From Pantoea sp. 18069 (GTDB lineage: Bacteria; Pseudomonadota; Gammaproteobacteria; Burkholderiales; Burkholderiaceae_C), in contig NZ_CACSJA010000028.1 in the NCBI RefSeq assembly GCF_902706035.1, forward strand, positions 1-64,000: a stretch of 64,000 nt of DNA. The letters run 5' to 3'. Below are positions 1 through 7,887 of the stretch, piece by piece. The position numbers were made by a program, and so were the translations under genes. Each line of letters starts with the position of its first letter. The stretch's first letter is position 1. The notes beneath the pieces were generated by a model. It ran no database searches. It saw only the letters and a list, made by a program, of their open reading frames with translations, and was not told where the DNA came from.

Positions 1-57
1 GCTATTTTCTTAACCCGGCCAATCACACAAAACGTGATCAGGTAAGGCCAAAAGCAT

Positions 58-110
58 CGGATGCTTCGCATCCGGCGCTCTACCTCCCCGGCATGAATGC
101 CGAGGTTTCA
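58..110. repeat. Two adjacent short hairpins, possible IS200/IS605-type end remnant
   Basis: CGGATGC-TTC-GCATCCG (58-74) is a perfect 7-bp hairpin. About 20 bp on, CGGCAT-GA-ATGCCG is a second one. Paired subterminal hairpins of this sort are typical of IS200/IS605 ends and of REP-like elements. No transposase is visible in the window, so this is at most a remnant. Confidence 0.3.
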
Positions 111-121
111 CGCGCACTCTG

Positions 122-274
122 ATGAAGATTTGCATGCAATGGTGCGCCGCCCTGGCGCTGGCCGCAGGGCTTGCCGGCTGCGCGGGCGGCAGTCCGGTGA
201 ATGAAGGCGCCAGCAGCCGCAGCGGCGTCACGGTGTTTGGCGATATCGATGTGGGTGTAAGCCGGGTGCGCTGA
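122..274 (+). CDS. Small lipoprotein of unknown function (50 aa)
   Basis: The ATG at 122 opens a 50-codon frame ending in TGA at 272-274. The product has a basic start (MKIC), a hydrophobic stretch and a lipobox LAGC at residues 17-20, so Cys20 would be lipidated and about 30 residues exported. The mature part is rich in Ser and Gly and ends in GVTVFGDIDVGVSRVR. No Shine-Dalgarno sequence is convincing, and I do not recognise a named family. It sits between two hairpins and a dispersed repeat with no operon partner. The lipobox is the main support for it being real. Confidence 0.5.
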   Translation: MKICMQWCAALALAAGLAGCAGGSPVNEGASSRSGVTVFGDIDVGVSRVR

Positions 275-361
275 ATGAAGACGCCATGTTGAATGCCTGG
301 GCTTCGACGGGCGCGCCGAGCGAGGCTCAGCCCGAACGGATTTTTCGCCACGCCCTAAATC

Positions 362-540
362 CCCGTTCGCCCTGAGCGGGGTAAGCGAGACAAAGTCTCG
401 CCAGGCGTTATCAAGAAACAGCGGGGCTTGTCCATGAGGACAGGCCGTTCATGGTTCGACGGGCTCACCACGAACGGTTTTTACCCGCTCGCCCTGAGCC
501 CTGAGCCCTGAGCCCGTCGAAGGGTCGAGGGGCCGGTATT
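362..540. repeat. REP-like dispersed repeat R1, copy A
   Basis: The gap between the small lipoprotein and putP is filled by this element. It begins CCGTTCGCCCTGAGCGGGG, contains a GAGAC/GTCTC hairpin and a CCGTTC...GAACGG inverted repeat, and ends GTCGAAGGG...GGCCGGTATT. A close copy lies at 63388-63537 in the same orientation, and a fragment in the opposite orientation lies near 2239-2298. This copy also has three tandem CCCTGAG units (about 492-512). Nothing else is seen in 275-595. Confidence 0.8.
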
Positions 541-595
541 TTGCGCCAAGGCCGTTGTTTATCGCTGTTCTCGAAGGGGCGAATATTGAACGTCC

Positions 596-2086
596 TCACC
601 CCCCATGTGTGGCAATTTCACGCTCCACTTCCGCGTGAAGGGCCTTTTGCCGCGACGAAGGCGGCTTGTCCAGCAGGCTCGCCACCACGATGGCCAGCGT
701 CGCCAAACCGAAGCCCGGCACCATCTCGTAGAGCTTGAACCACTGGTAGTGCTGCCAGACCAGCACCGTCACCGCGCCGACCACCATGCCCGCGAGCGCG
801 CCGTTGCGCGTCATGCGCGGCCAGACCAGGCTCAGCAGCACCACCGGGCCGAACGCTGCGCCAAAACCGGCCCAGGCGTAGCTGACCATGCTCAGCACCC
901 GGCTGTCCGGGTCCCGGGCGATCAGGATGGCGACCACGGTCACCGCAAACACCATGGCGCGGCCAAACCAGACCAGTTCGCGCTGGCCCGCGTTCTTGCG
1001 CAGGAAGGCCTTGTAGAGGTCTTGCGTGAGCGCGCTCGCGCAGACCAGCAACTGGCATGACAGCGTGCTCATGATTGCGGCCAGCACCGCGGCCAGCAGC
1101 ATGCCGCTGATCCAGGGGTTGAACAGCAGCTTGGCGACTTCGAGGAACACGGTTTCGGCATTGGCGTTCACGTCCGCGGCGAGTTCCGGGCGCTGGCCGA
1201 AGAAGGCAATGCCGAAAAATCCCACCGCCACGGCGCCGCCCAGGCATAGCACCATCCAGGTCATGCCTATGCGCCTGGCGTTGGGAATGGTCTTGACCGA
1301 CTCGGCGGCCATGAAGCGCACGAGGATGTGCGGCTGGCCGAAATAGCCCAGACCCCAGGCGAGCAGCGAGACGATGGCGATGGTGTCGAGCGAGGCCACC
1401 ATGTCGAGCGCAGCCGGGCGCGCGGCTGCGATGGCCGCGTGGCTTGCGGCCACGCCGCCGTCGGCATGGATCACCATCAGCGGCGCGAGGATCAATGCGG
1501 TGATCATCAGCGAAGCCTGGATGGCGTCGGTCCAGCTCACGGCCAGGAAGCCGCCGACGAACACATAGGCCATCGTGGCAAAGGCGCCGACCCACAGCGC
1601 GATCCGGTAATCCATGCCGAACATGCTTTCGAACAGGCGCGCGCCCGCGACCACGCCCGACGCGCAGTAGATCGTGAAGAACACCAGGATGACCAGCGCC
1701 GTGACGATGCGCAGCAGATGGCTGCGGTCTTCGAAGCGGTTGGTGAAGTAGTCGGGCAGCGTCAGCGCATTGCCCACTTTCTCGGTATAGACGCGCAGCC
1801 GCGCCGCAACAAAGCGCCAGTTGAACCAGGCGCCCAGGCTCAGGCCGATCGCGATCCAGGACGCCGACAGGCCTGAAACGAACACCGCGCCGGGCAGGCC
1901 CATGAGCAGCCAGCCGCTCATGTCGGAAGCCCCGGCGGACAGGGCCGTGACCAGGCTGCCCAGACGGCGCCCGCCGAGGATGTAGTCCGACAGGTTGGCG
2001 GTGGCCCGGTAACCGAGCCAGCCGACGAGCAGCATGGCCAGCAGGTAGATGGCAAATGTGATGGTCGTGGGCAGATTCGCGGTCAT
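596..2086 (-). CDS. putP: Sodium/proline symporter
   Basis: A 496-residue member of the solute:sodium symporter (SSS) family, which imports L-proline with Na+ across the inner membrane. The sequence is almost wholly hydrophobic, consistent with about 13 transmembrane helices. The segment SAGASDMSGWLLMG at residues 50-63 carries Asp55 and Met56 at the numbering of the Na+ site in E. coli PutP. The start (MTANLPTT) was chosen because AAGGAGA lies just upstream; a longer frame reaches 2179 but lacks a ribosome site. No putA or putR gene adjoins it. A long leader hairpin lies 28-64 nt upstream of the start. Confidence 0.93.
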   Translation of the reverse strand: MTANLPTTITFAIYLLAMLLVGWLGYRATANLSDYILGGRRLGSLVTALSAGASDMSGWLLMGLPGAVFVSGLSASWIAIGLSLGAWFNWRFVAARLRVYTEKVGNALTLPDYFTNRFEDRSHLLRIVTALVILVFFTIYCASGVVAGARLFESMFGMDYRIALWVGAFATMAYVFVGGFLAVSWTDAIQASLMITALILAPLMVIHADGGVAASHAAIAAARPAALDMVASLDTIAIVSLLAWGLGYFGQPHILVRFMAAESVKTIPNARRIGMTWMVLCLGGAVAVGFFGIAFFGQRPELAADVNANAETVFLEVAKLLFNPWISGMLLAAVLAAIMSTLSCQLLVCASALTQDLYKAFLRKNAGQRELVWFGRAMVFAVTVVAILIARDPDSRVLSMVSYAWAGFGAAFGPVVLLSLVWPRMTRNGALAGMVVGAVTVLVWQHYQWFKLYEMVPGFGLATLAIVVASLLDKPPSSRQKALHAEVEREIATHGG

Positions 2087-2113
2087 GGCGTCTCCTTGAT
2101 GGCAGAGGGTGGT

Positions 2114-2150
2114 GTTTGCGGGTGCTTGTTGATCGTAAGCACTCGCAAAC
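2114..2150 (-). promoter_or_regulatory. Leader hairpin upstream of putP
   Basis: The arms GTTTGCGGGTGCTT (2114-2127) and AAGCACTCGCAAAC (2137-2150) pair over 14 positions with one mismatch and a 9-nt loop. The element lies just before the putP ribosome-binding site. It has no adjacent T-run on the putP strand, so it is more likely an operator or mRNA structure than a terminator. Confidence 0.5.
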
Positions 2151-2238
2151 CTCTCTCGCTGGCAGTGAATGCCGCGCACGCATGCCCTCTGTCACGGACC
2201 CCGCACCGTAGGCTGCACCTGTCTCTTGATGACGCATG

Positions 2239-2298
2239 GCGAGACTTCGTCTCGCTTACCCCGCTCCGGGCGAACGGTTAAAAATCCGTTCGCCCTAC
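2239..2298 (-). repeat. Fragment of dispersed repeat R1, inverted
   Basis: The text GAGACTTCGTCTCGCTTACC with following CCGGGCGAACGG is the reverse complement of the start of R1 copies A and B. It ends at the 3' end of the penicillin-binding protein gene and also forms GCGAACGG/CCGTTCGC, so it may act as a 3'-end structure. Confidence 0.65.
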
Positions 2299-4757
2299 TG
2301 CCCATCCCCCGTCCACGGCTGCCCCACGCTGCCCGCCGTCAGCGGCAGCAGCGGTGTGCTTTCTTCTATCGGTTCCACAGGCATGGGCAGGCCCGTGGCC
2401 GGCACGACGGTGATGCGTTCGGCCGGCGTCTGCACTTCGGGCACGGGCGTCGGCGCCGGCGCCGCGCTGTCGGGCGGGGGCGCGGCACGCTTGCGCGGCG
2501 TGCCCGCAGCGGCGTCGGTCTCCGGCCTGGCCGGTGCCCACCAGCTGTCCCAGCGCGTGCGCAGTGCTTCGCCGAGCCCGCTCCACCAGCGGCTTTCCTC
2601 GGGCGCGGTGAATTTGGCGCGGCTGTCGATCACGCGGGCACGCAGCGCGCGCGCGGTCAGGTCGCCGACCATGGGCAGCGCGCTGCGTGCGCCCTGGCCC
2701 CAGTGGTCGTTGCGCAGGCTGATGCGGCCGTCGTTGAAACCGGCCCAGGCGCCAACCACCAGTTCGGGGTGCATGAGAATGAACCAGCCGTCGGCATTGC
2801 CCTGCGTGGTGCCGGTCTTGCCCGCGACGTCGGCGCGTATGCCATATTGCTGGCGAATCGCCCGCGCCGTGCCCTTGTCGATCACGCCGCGCAGCATGTC
2901 GACCAGCGTGTAGCTGAGCTGGCCGTCAAGCGCCTGCTCGGGTGCCGCCGGCGCGAATTCGGCGAGCAGCTCGCCGTCGCGGTTCTCGATGCGTGTGACC
3001 CACATCGGCTCCTGGTAGCGGCCACCATTGGCCAGCGTGCCATAGGCGCTGACCATTTCCTTGAGCGTGACCGGACTGCTGCCCAGCGCGAGCGCGGGCA
3101 CGGGCGCGAGCGGGCTCTGGCGCACACCGAGCGCGCGCGCGAGTTGCACCACCTTGTTCACGCCGACTTCCTGCATCAGCGCGGCGGTGATGGTGTTCCT
3201 GGAATATGCCAGCGCGTCGGCCAGCGTCATGTCCTTGCCGCTGGGCGCGGCCGCATCGCTGGGGCGCCAGACTTCACCGCCCGCGAGCGCGATTTCCACC
3301 GCCTGGTCCGGGCGCGTGTCCTGCGCGTGCAGGCCTTGCTGCAGTGCGGCGCCATAGACGAAGGGCTTGAAGGTCGAGCCGGGCTGGCGGCGCGCCTGCT
3401 GCACATGGTCGAAACCATCGATCGCGAAATCGCGGCTGCCGACCCAGGCGCGCACCGCGCCCGTGCTCGGGTCCATGGCCAGCAGGCCGGCTTCGGGCCG
3501 CGTTTTCTGCGTGCGCAGCCGGCGCATGAAGGCCTTGTCCTTGAGCAGCGCCTGCAAGGCCTGTTCGGGCGCGAGCGCCGACTTGCGGTACTCGTCGGAT
3601 TCGCGCACCAGCGCCTGCACCAGCGGGTTGTCGGCGTTCCAGCCGCTGCGCTGGTTCCAGCCCGCATCCGCTATGCCTTGCAGCGTGCGGCCGTGGCGCG
3701 CCACGGCCTGGTTGGCCCAGGCCTGGAGCTGCGCATCGAGCGTGGTGTGCACCACCAGGCCGTCGGTGTAGATGTTGTAGTCGTTCCTGTCGGCCCAGGC
3801 GATCAGCCATTTGCGCAGCTGCAGCGCGAAGTGGGGCGCGGGGCCGGCGGGCTGTTCCTGGCGCTCGAAGGCTATGCGCAGCGGCCGTTTCTTGAGCTGC
3901 GCGAACGTCGCCGCATCGAGTTCCTCGCGCTTGACCATCTGCGACAGCACCGTGTTGCGCCGCGCGAGCGAGCGTTCGGGGTTGAGCACCGGGTTGTAAT
4001 AGCTCGTGCCCTTGAGCATGCCGACCAGCGTCGCCGATTCGAGCACGCTCAGCTGCTTGGCCGACTTGTCGAAGTAGGTGCGCGCCGCCATCTCGATGCC
4101 GTAGGCGTTGTAGAGGAACGGCACGGTGTTCAGATAGGTCTCGAGGATCTCGTCCTTGGTGTAGAGCGCCTCGATCTTGAACGCCGTGATCGCTTCCTTG
4201 AGCTTGCGCGTGAGCGTGGGCGCGCGGCCGATCTCGGCGGGATAGAGGTTGCGCGCGAGCTGCTGGGTGATGGTCGAGCCGCCTTGCCGGTCGCCGCCCA
4301 GCGTGTAGACCAGCGACGAGGCCGTGCGCCGCCAGTCGAGCCCGTGGTGCTGGTAGAAGCGGTGGTCTTCGGTGGCGATCAGCGCCTTGATCACCGAGGG
4401 GGAGATCTGGTCGAGCGCGACCCAGTCGCGGTTGCTGCGCTTGAATACCGCGATTTCCTTGCCGTCCTGGCTCAGGATCTGCGCCGGCTGCTCTAGCCTG
4501 GCCTTGCGGATGTCGCGTATGCCGGGCGTGAACGGAATCAGCACCAGCACATACAGCAGGGCCAGCATGGGCAGCGCGGCCAGGCCCCAGGCCCACTGCT
4601 GACGCGTGGGCCGGCGCAGTGCGGCCAGGCGTTCGCGTGCCGGCCAGAGGGGCCAGGCCTGGGCACGCTGCCATGCGGCCGCCACGCGGGCGGGCAGCTT
4701 CAAGTCATTCACGGAAAAGCGCACGGTGCTGAGCAGGCCAGGCTGCTGGGAATGCAA
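2295..4757 (-). CDS. Bifunctional class A penicillin-binding protein (PBP1-type)
   Basis: This 820-residue inner-membrane enzyme polymerises lipid II and cross-links peptidoglycan in the periplasm. It has a cytoplasmic N-terminus, one transmembrane segment at about residues 57-76, a GT51 glycosyltransferase domain (EDHRFYQHHG with catalytic Glu130, then QGGSTITQQLARN), and a transpeptidase domain with STFK (nucleophile Ser461), SRN at 519-521 and KTGT at 647-650. The C-terminal ~80 residues are rich in Pro and Ala and low in complexity. The two catalytic domains are certain; whether it is the orthologue of MrcA or another class A paralogue is not. Confidence 0.93.
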   Translation of the reverse strand: MHSQQPGLLSTVRFSVNDLKLPARVAAAWQRAQAWPLWPARERLAALRRPTRQQWAWGLAALPMLALLYVLVLIPFTPGIRDIRKARLEQPAQILSQDGKEIAVFKRSNRDWVALDQISPSVIKALIATEDHRFYQHHGLDWRRTASSLVYTLGGDRQGGSTITQQLARNLYPAEIGRAPTLTRKLKEAITAFKIEALYTKDEILETYLNTVPFLYNAYGIEMAARTYFDKSAKQLSVLESATLVGMLKGTSYYNPVLNPERSLARRNTVLSQMVKREELDAATFAQLKKRPLRIAFERQEQPAGPAPHFALQLRKWLIAWADRNDYNIYTDGLVVHTTLDAQLQAWANQAVARHGRTLQGIADAGWNQRSGWNADNPLVQALVRESDEYRKSALAPEQALQALLKDKAFMRRLRTQKTRPEAGLLAMDPSTGAVRAWVGSRDFAIDGFDHVQQARRQPGSTFKPFVYGAALQQGLHAQDTRPDQAVEIALAGGEVWRPSDAAAPSGKDMTLADALAYSRNTITAALMQEVGVNKVVQLARALGVRQSPLAPVPALALGSSPVTLKEMVSAYGTLANGGRYQEPMWVTRIENRDGELLAEFAPAAPEQALDGQLSYTLVDMLRGVIDKGTARAIRQQYGIRADVAGKTGTTQGNADGWFILMHPELVVGAWAGFNDGRISLRNDHWGQGARSALPMVGDLTARALRARVIDSRAKFTAPEESRWWSGLGEALRTRWDSWWAPARPETDAAAGTPRKRAAPPPDSAAPAPTPVPEVQTPAERITVVPATGLPMPVEPIEESTPLLPLTAGSVGQPWTGDGQ

Positions 4758-4847
4758 AGCGCGCAGTGTGGCTGAAAAAAGGCGAAGCTGCTTTGCCGCT
4801 GCCGGCCTGCCTCTGGCGGCGCCGCTTTGGCCCTGTGCGGCGTGGCG

Positions 4848-5444
4848 TTATGCGGGCGCTATCCAATCCGCGAGTTCTTCGGCGTGGCGCTGTTCCTGCT
4901 CCAGGATGGATTCGATCAGGCGGCGCGTGGTCGGGTCCTTGTCGCCGATCAGGGCGATCATCTGGCTGTAGGCCTCGATGGCCACGCGCTCGGCGATCAG
5001 GTTGGCGCGGATCATGGCCTGCAGTTCGCGCGCTGCGCTGTAGCTCGCGTGGCTGCGCTGGCTCAGCGTGTCGGGGTTGAAGTCGGGCTCGCCGCCGAGC
5101 TGCACGATGCGCCGCGCGAGCCAGTCGGCATGCTGGGCCTCGTCGTTGGCATGCACCAGGAACTCGCTGGCAATCGCCGGCGAGGCGAGCCCGACGGCGG
5201 TGAAATGGTGGCGCTTGTAGCGCAGCACGCAGATCCATTCGGTGGCCAGCGCGTCATTGAGCAGGGCTATGATTTCCTCGCGCCAGGGGCCGAAGTGCGG
5301 CGTGACGGCGCCCGCGTGCAGGTCGCTCTTGGCGGCCTCGATGCCGGCCTGGTCCAGCGCCAGGCGCTCGCGTTCCGCCGAGGTGGCAGCACTGGAGTGG
5401 TGCGACTTGGTGGCGCCGCGAGGCGCCGCGCTGGACTGCTTCAT
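4848..5444 (-). CDS. Ferritin-like diiron protein (bacterioferritin-related)
   Basis: A 198-residue predicted four-helix ferritin-like protein. Likely diiron ligands are Glu69, Glu102 with His105 (ExxH), Glu152, and Glu184 with His187 (a second ExxH), the spacing expected for bacterioferritin and rubrerythrin-type folds. It probably stores or oxidises iron in the cytoplasm. The ~45-residue N-terminus is rich in Ser, Ala and Lys and looks disordered. The start was set at 5444 because AGGAG lies 8 nt upstream; a frame seven codons longer lacks a ribosome site. It stands alone and no ferredoxin partner is adjacent. Confidence 0.8.
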   Translation of the reverse strand: MKQSSAAPRGATKSHHSSAATSAERERLALDQAGIEAAKSDLHAGAVTPHFGPWREEIIALLNDALATEWICVLRYKRHHFTAVGLASPAIASEFLVHANDEAQHADWLARRIVQLGGEPDFNPDTLSQRSHASYSAARELQAMIRANLIAERVAIEAYSQMIALIGDKDPTTRRLIESILEQEQRHAEELADWIAPA

Positions 5445-5660
5445 GGCCGGGTCTCCTCGCAGCAAGGCTGTGTCTCGAGATTAAAAGCGGGTGCGCTTGC
5501 CGTCTGTGGGAAAAGTGCGCGTTGCCAACCCTGAAAAAACCGCAATCCGGCCCCGAAAGACCCGGTCACAGCGCCCGGGCCGGGCACTGGGCGATACTCG
5601 AATGCCTGGGGCAAATGTCTTGCCCGCTGTCGGCAAGCCGACATGGCCCGAGGAGCGTGC

Positions 5661-6266
5661 GTGAAATCTGCGAGTGACAGTTGGTTCGACGAGGCGTATT
5701 ACGAGCGCTACTATTTCGACAAGAAAACCAGCGTGGTCGACCCACAGCACATGGAGCGCCTGGGCAGTTTCGTCTGCAGCTACCTCAAGTACCTGCGCGT
5801 GCCGGTGCGGCGCGTGCTCGACGTGGGCTGCGGCATAGGCCTGTGGCGCGACATCATCGCGCGGCATTTCCCGCAGGCCACGTTCCATGGCGTCGAGTAC
5901 AGCGCCTATCTGTGCGAGCGCTTCGGCTGGGAGCGCGGCTCGGTGGTCGACTACCGCGCGAGCGCGCCTTTCGATTTCGTCATCTGCCAGGGCGTTCTGC
6001 CCTATCTGAGCGCGGCCGACCTCAAGCGCGCGCTGCACAATTTCGCCTCCCTGAGCCAGGGCGCGCTGTATATCGAGGCCGTGTCGCACGAGGACTGGGA
6101 GCGCGACATCCTCGACGAGACGCTGACCGACCCGCGGCTGTTCCGCCACCGTGCCGACCTGTACCGGCGCGGTCTGTCGCAGGGCTTCACCGAGCTGGGC
6201 GGCGGCATCTGGCTGCACCGCGATGCCGAAGTGCCGCTGTTCGAACTCGAATGCGCGGCGCGCTGA
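5661..6266 (+). CDS. Class I SAM-dependent methyltransferase
   Basis: About 200 residues with the Rossmann-fold SAM-binding motif VLDVGCGIG, an acidic strand end (FHGVEYS) and a post-motif FDFVICQGVLPYL, as in Methyltransf_11/25 enzymes. The substrate cannot be told. GTG at 5661 is preferred because AGGAG ends 5 nt before it; an in-frame ATG at 5643 would add six residues without a good ribosome site. The stop overlaps by one base the start of the tRNA acp3U transferase gene, so the two are translationally coupled. A role in RNA modification is possible but is inference from context only. Confidence 0.8.
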   Translation: MKSASDSWFDEAYYERYYFDKKTSVVDPQHMERLGSFVCSYLKYLRVPVRRVLDVGCGIGLWRDIIARHFPQATFHGVEYSAYLCERFGWERGSVVDYRASAPFDFVICQGVLPYLSAADLKRALHNFASLSQGALYIEAVSHEDWERDILDETLTDPRLFRHRADLYRRGLSQGFTELGGGIWLHRDAEVPLFELECAAR

Positions 6267-7018
6267 TGACCGGGGACGTCACGCCCCACGCGGTGTCGCG
6301 CCTGCGCAGCGCCCGCCTCGCGCGCAGCGTCAAGCCGTTCATGGCGCGCGGAGGCCCGCGCGGCGAGCGCTGTGCGGGCTGCCGGCTGCGTCCCAGCCAC
6401 TGCCTGTGCGGATTGCGCCCTATGCAGCCCACGCGCGCGGGCGTGTGCCTGCTGATGGCCGATGTCGAGCCGCTCAAGCCCAGCAACACCGGCTGGCTCG
6501 TGGCCGACGTGGTGCAGGATACGTTTGCGTTTGGCTGGGCGCGCACCGAAGTCGACCCGGCGCTGCTGGCGCTGCTCGCCGATCCGCAGTGGCAGCCCTA
6601 TGTGGTGTTTCCCGGCGAGTACGCGGCCGCCGAGCGCGTCGTGCAGGCGGTGCTGCCGGCTGCGGACTCGGGCAGGCGCCCGCTGTTCGTGCTGCTCGAC
6701 GCGACCTGGCCCGAAGCGCGCAAGATGTTCCGCAAGAGCCCTTATCTCGACCGCTTCCCGGTGCTGAGCCTGCTGGCCGAGCAGGTTTCGCGCTACCGCC
6801 TGCGGCGCTCGACGCGCTCAGACCATTTCTGCACCGCCGAAGTCGCGGCGCTGTGCCTGGATCTGGGGGGCGACACGCGCGCCGCACAGACGCTCGAAGC
6901 CTATTTCGACGTGTTCACCCACCATTACCTGCAGGCCAAGCACCAGTTGCCGCCCGACCTGCAAAACGCCGCGCACCAGGCATTGCACGCGCTGAACGGG
7001 GCGGCGGCGCCGCCCTGA
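6266..7018 (+). CDS. tapT: tRNA-uridine aminocarboxypropyltransferase (DTW domain)
   Basis: A 250-residue DTW-domain protein. Such enzymes move the 3-amino-3-carboxypropyl group of SAM to a uridine in the tRNA (acp3U). The signature D-x-T-W appears as Asp145-Ala-Thr-Trp148, followed by PEARKMFRKSPYL. A CxxC...CxC cluster near the N-terminus (Cys36, Cys39, Cys46, Cys48) fits the metal-site motif of the family. The start overlaps the methyltransferase stop as TGATG; an ATG five codons upstream (6251) is also in frame. Family is secure; the modified position is inferred from E. coli TapT (YfiP). Confidence 0.85.
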   Translation: MTGDVTPHAVSRLRSARLARSVKPFMARGGPRGERCAGCRLRPSHCLCGLRPMQPTRAGVCLLMADVEPLKPSNTGWLVADVVQDTFAFGWARTEVDPALLALLADPQWQPYVVFPGEYAAAERVVQAVLPAADSGRRPLFVLLDATWPEARKMFRKSPYLDRFPVLSLLAEQVSRYRLRRSTRSDHFCTAEVAALCLDLGGDTRAAQTLEAYFDVFTHHYLQAKHQLPPDLQNAAHQALHALNGAAAPP

Positions 7019-7131
7019 ACGCCACGCGCTTTCACCCTGCCATGCGCTCGGGGCCTGGCCTTGCGGCACAATCACGCCCCTTGCGGTCAATGTGCGCCGC
7101 GCCTGCCCCCGCCACTTTTTAGCGACACCCC

Positions 7132-7383
7132 ATGACCCAAGACAGCTCCTCCACGCCCGCCAACACGCCTGAGCCCATGTGCGCTTCCTGCGCCGGCATC
7201 CAGCAAAACTGGCGCCGCGCCAAAGGCCATGTCGAGCTGGCGCAGCATGGCAACCGCAAGGAAGAGCGCGCTTCGGGCCTGGTGACCGTCACGCGCTACC
7301 AGTGCGACCGCTGCGGCACGATCTGGGACTATGAGAACGACAAGCAGAATCTGCATGCGGGCTGGTCGGTAGTCAAGCGCTGA
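7132..7383 (+). CDS. Small zinc-ribbon-like protein, function unknown
   Basis: An 83-residue protein with two CxxC knuckles, Cys17/Cys20 and Cys58/Cys61, about 38 residues apart, which suggests one structural zinc site. The N-terminal 15 residues are Ser/Thr/Pro-rich; the middle is basic. The C-terminal half (TRYQCDRCGTIWDYEND) resembles rubredoxin-like zinc ribbons. No partner domain or known family name is evident. It follows the acp3U transferase by 113 bp and ends in a stop codon that forms part of the 18-bp palindrome P described at 7383-7400. Confidence 0.7.
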   Translation: MTQDSSSTPANTPEPMCASCAGIQQNWRRAKGHVELAQHGNRKEERASGLVTVTRYQCDRCGTIWDYENDKQNLHAGWSVVKR

Positions 7384-7400
7384 GAGCGTGAACACGTTCT
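7383..7400. repeat. Stop-codon palindrome P, copy 1
   Basis: AGAGCGTG-AA-CACGTTCT. Its first base is the last base of the TGA stop of the zinc-ribbon gene. One position departs from copies 2 (13790-13807) and 3 (36261-36278). No T-run follows. Confidence 0.75.
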
Positions 7401-7887
7401 GAGAGCGGCGGCCCGGGCGGTGGCAGCCGCATGCAGCGCGACGCGTTGCATCATTTTTCATTCGATACACATTCACCGGTTTGCGCGACCGGTGCGGGCA
7501 AAGTGCCAGCCTTTTCGCTGGCCCGGCCAACCTGCGGGTTCCTACTATTGCTTACATGCGTTGTAGGACTTTTTCCCTTGTGCGCCATTTTTGCGGCTAT
7601 TAAATTTGCTAGCAAGGATATGAGATGGAACCGTGGTTAGAATGAAAAAACGCTGATCTCTTCAGCCGGCCAGGCGCTCACTCCGAGTGGGCATGTCATC
7701 GGTTGCAACGCTGTGCCACCGCCCTGCGGGCCGCAGCATTTGCAGGTCCTGCGCGCTGTGCGCAGAACCCCACCCCCGCTGTTCCGTCCTGTGCCGATAC
7801 CTGCTGCGCTGGTTCCATCGACTGGAATCAACGCCGGCCAGGCGTGCCCATGTGCAGCCTGGCTGCCTGCATGCTCTTCCCTGGTGA
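7401..7887. other. Gap without a supported gene, AT-richer than its flanks
   Basis: About 490 bp. It holds an inverted repeat CACCGGT-TTGCGCG-ACCGGTG (7474-7494) and a locally AT-rich tract near 7540-7660 that could hold the acyltransferase promoter. A 69-codon frame at 7431-7640 has no ribosome site or family support and is not called. Confidence 0.5.

Noticed and set aside
2169..4496. A 775-codon open frame antisense to the penicillin-binding protein
   Set aside because: Composition and antisense position mark it as a shadow of a conserved gene.
7431..7640. 69-codon frame in the gap before the acyltransferase
   Set aside because: No ribosome-binding site, no family similarity and biased composition; not convincing as a gene, despite a hydrophobic stretch.
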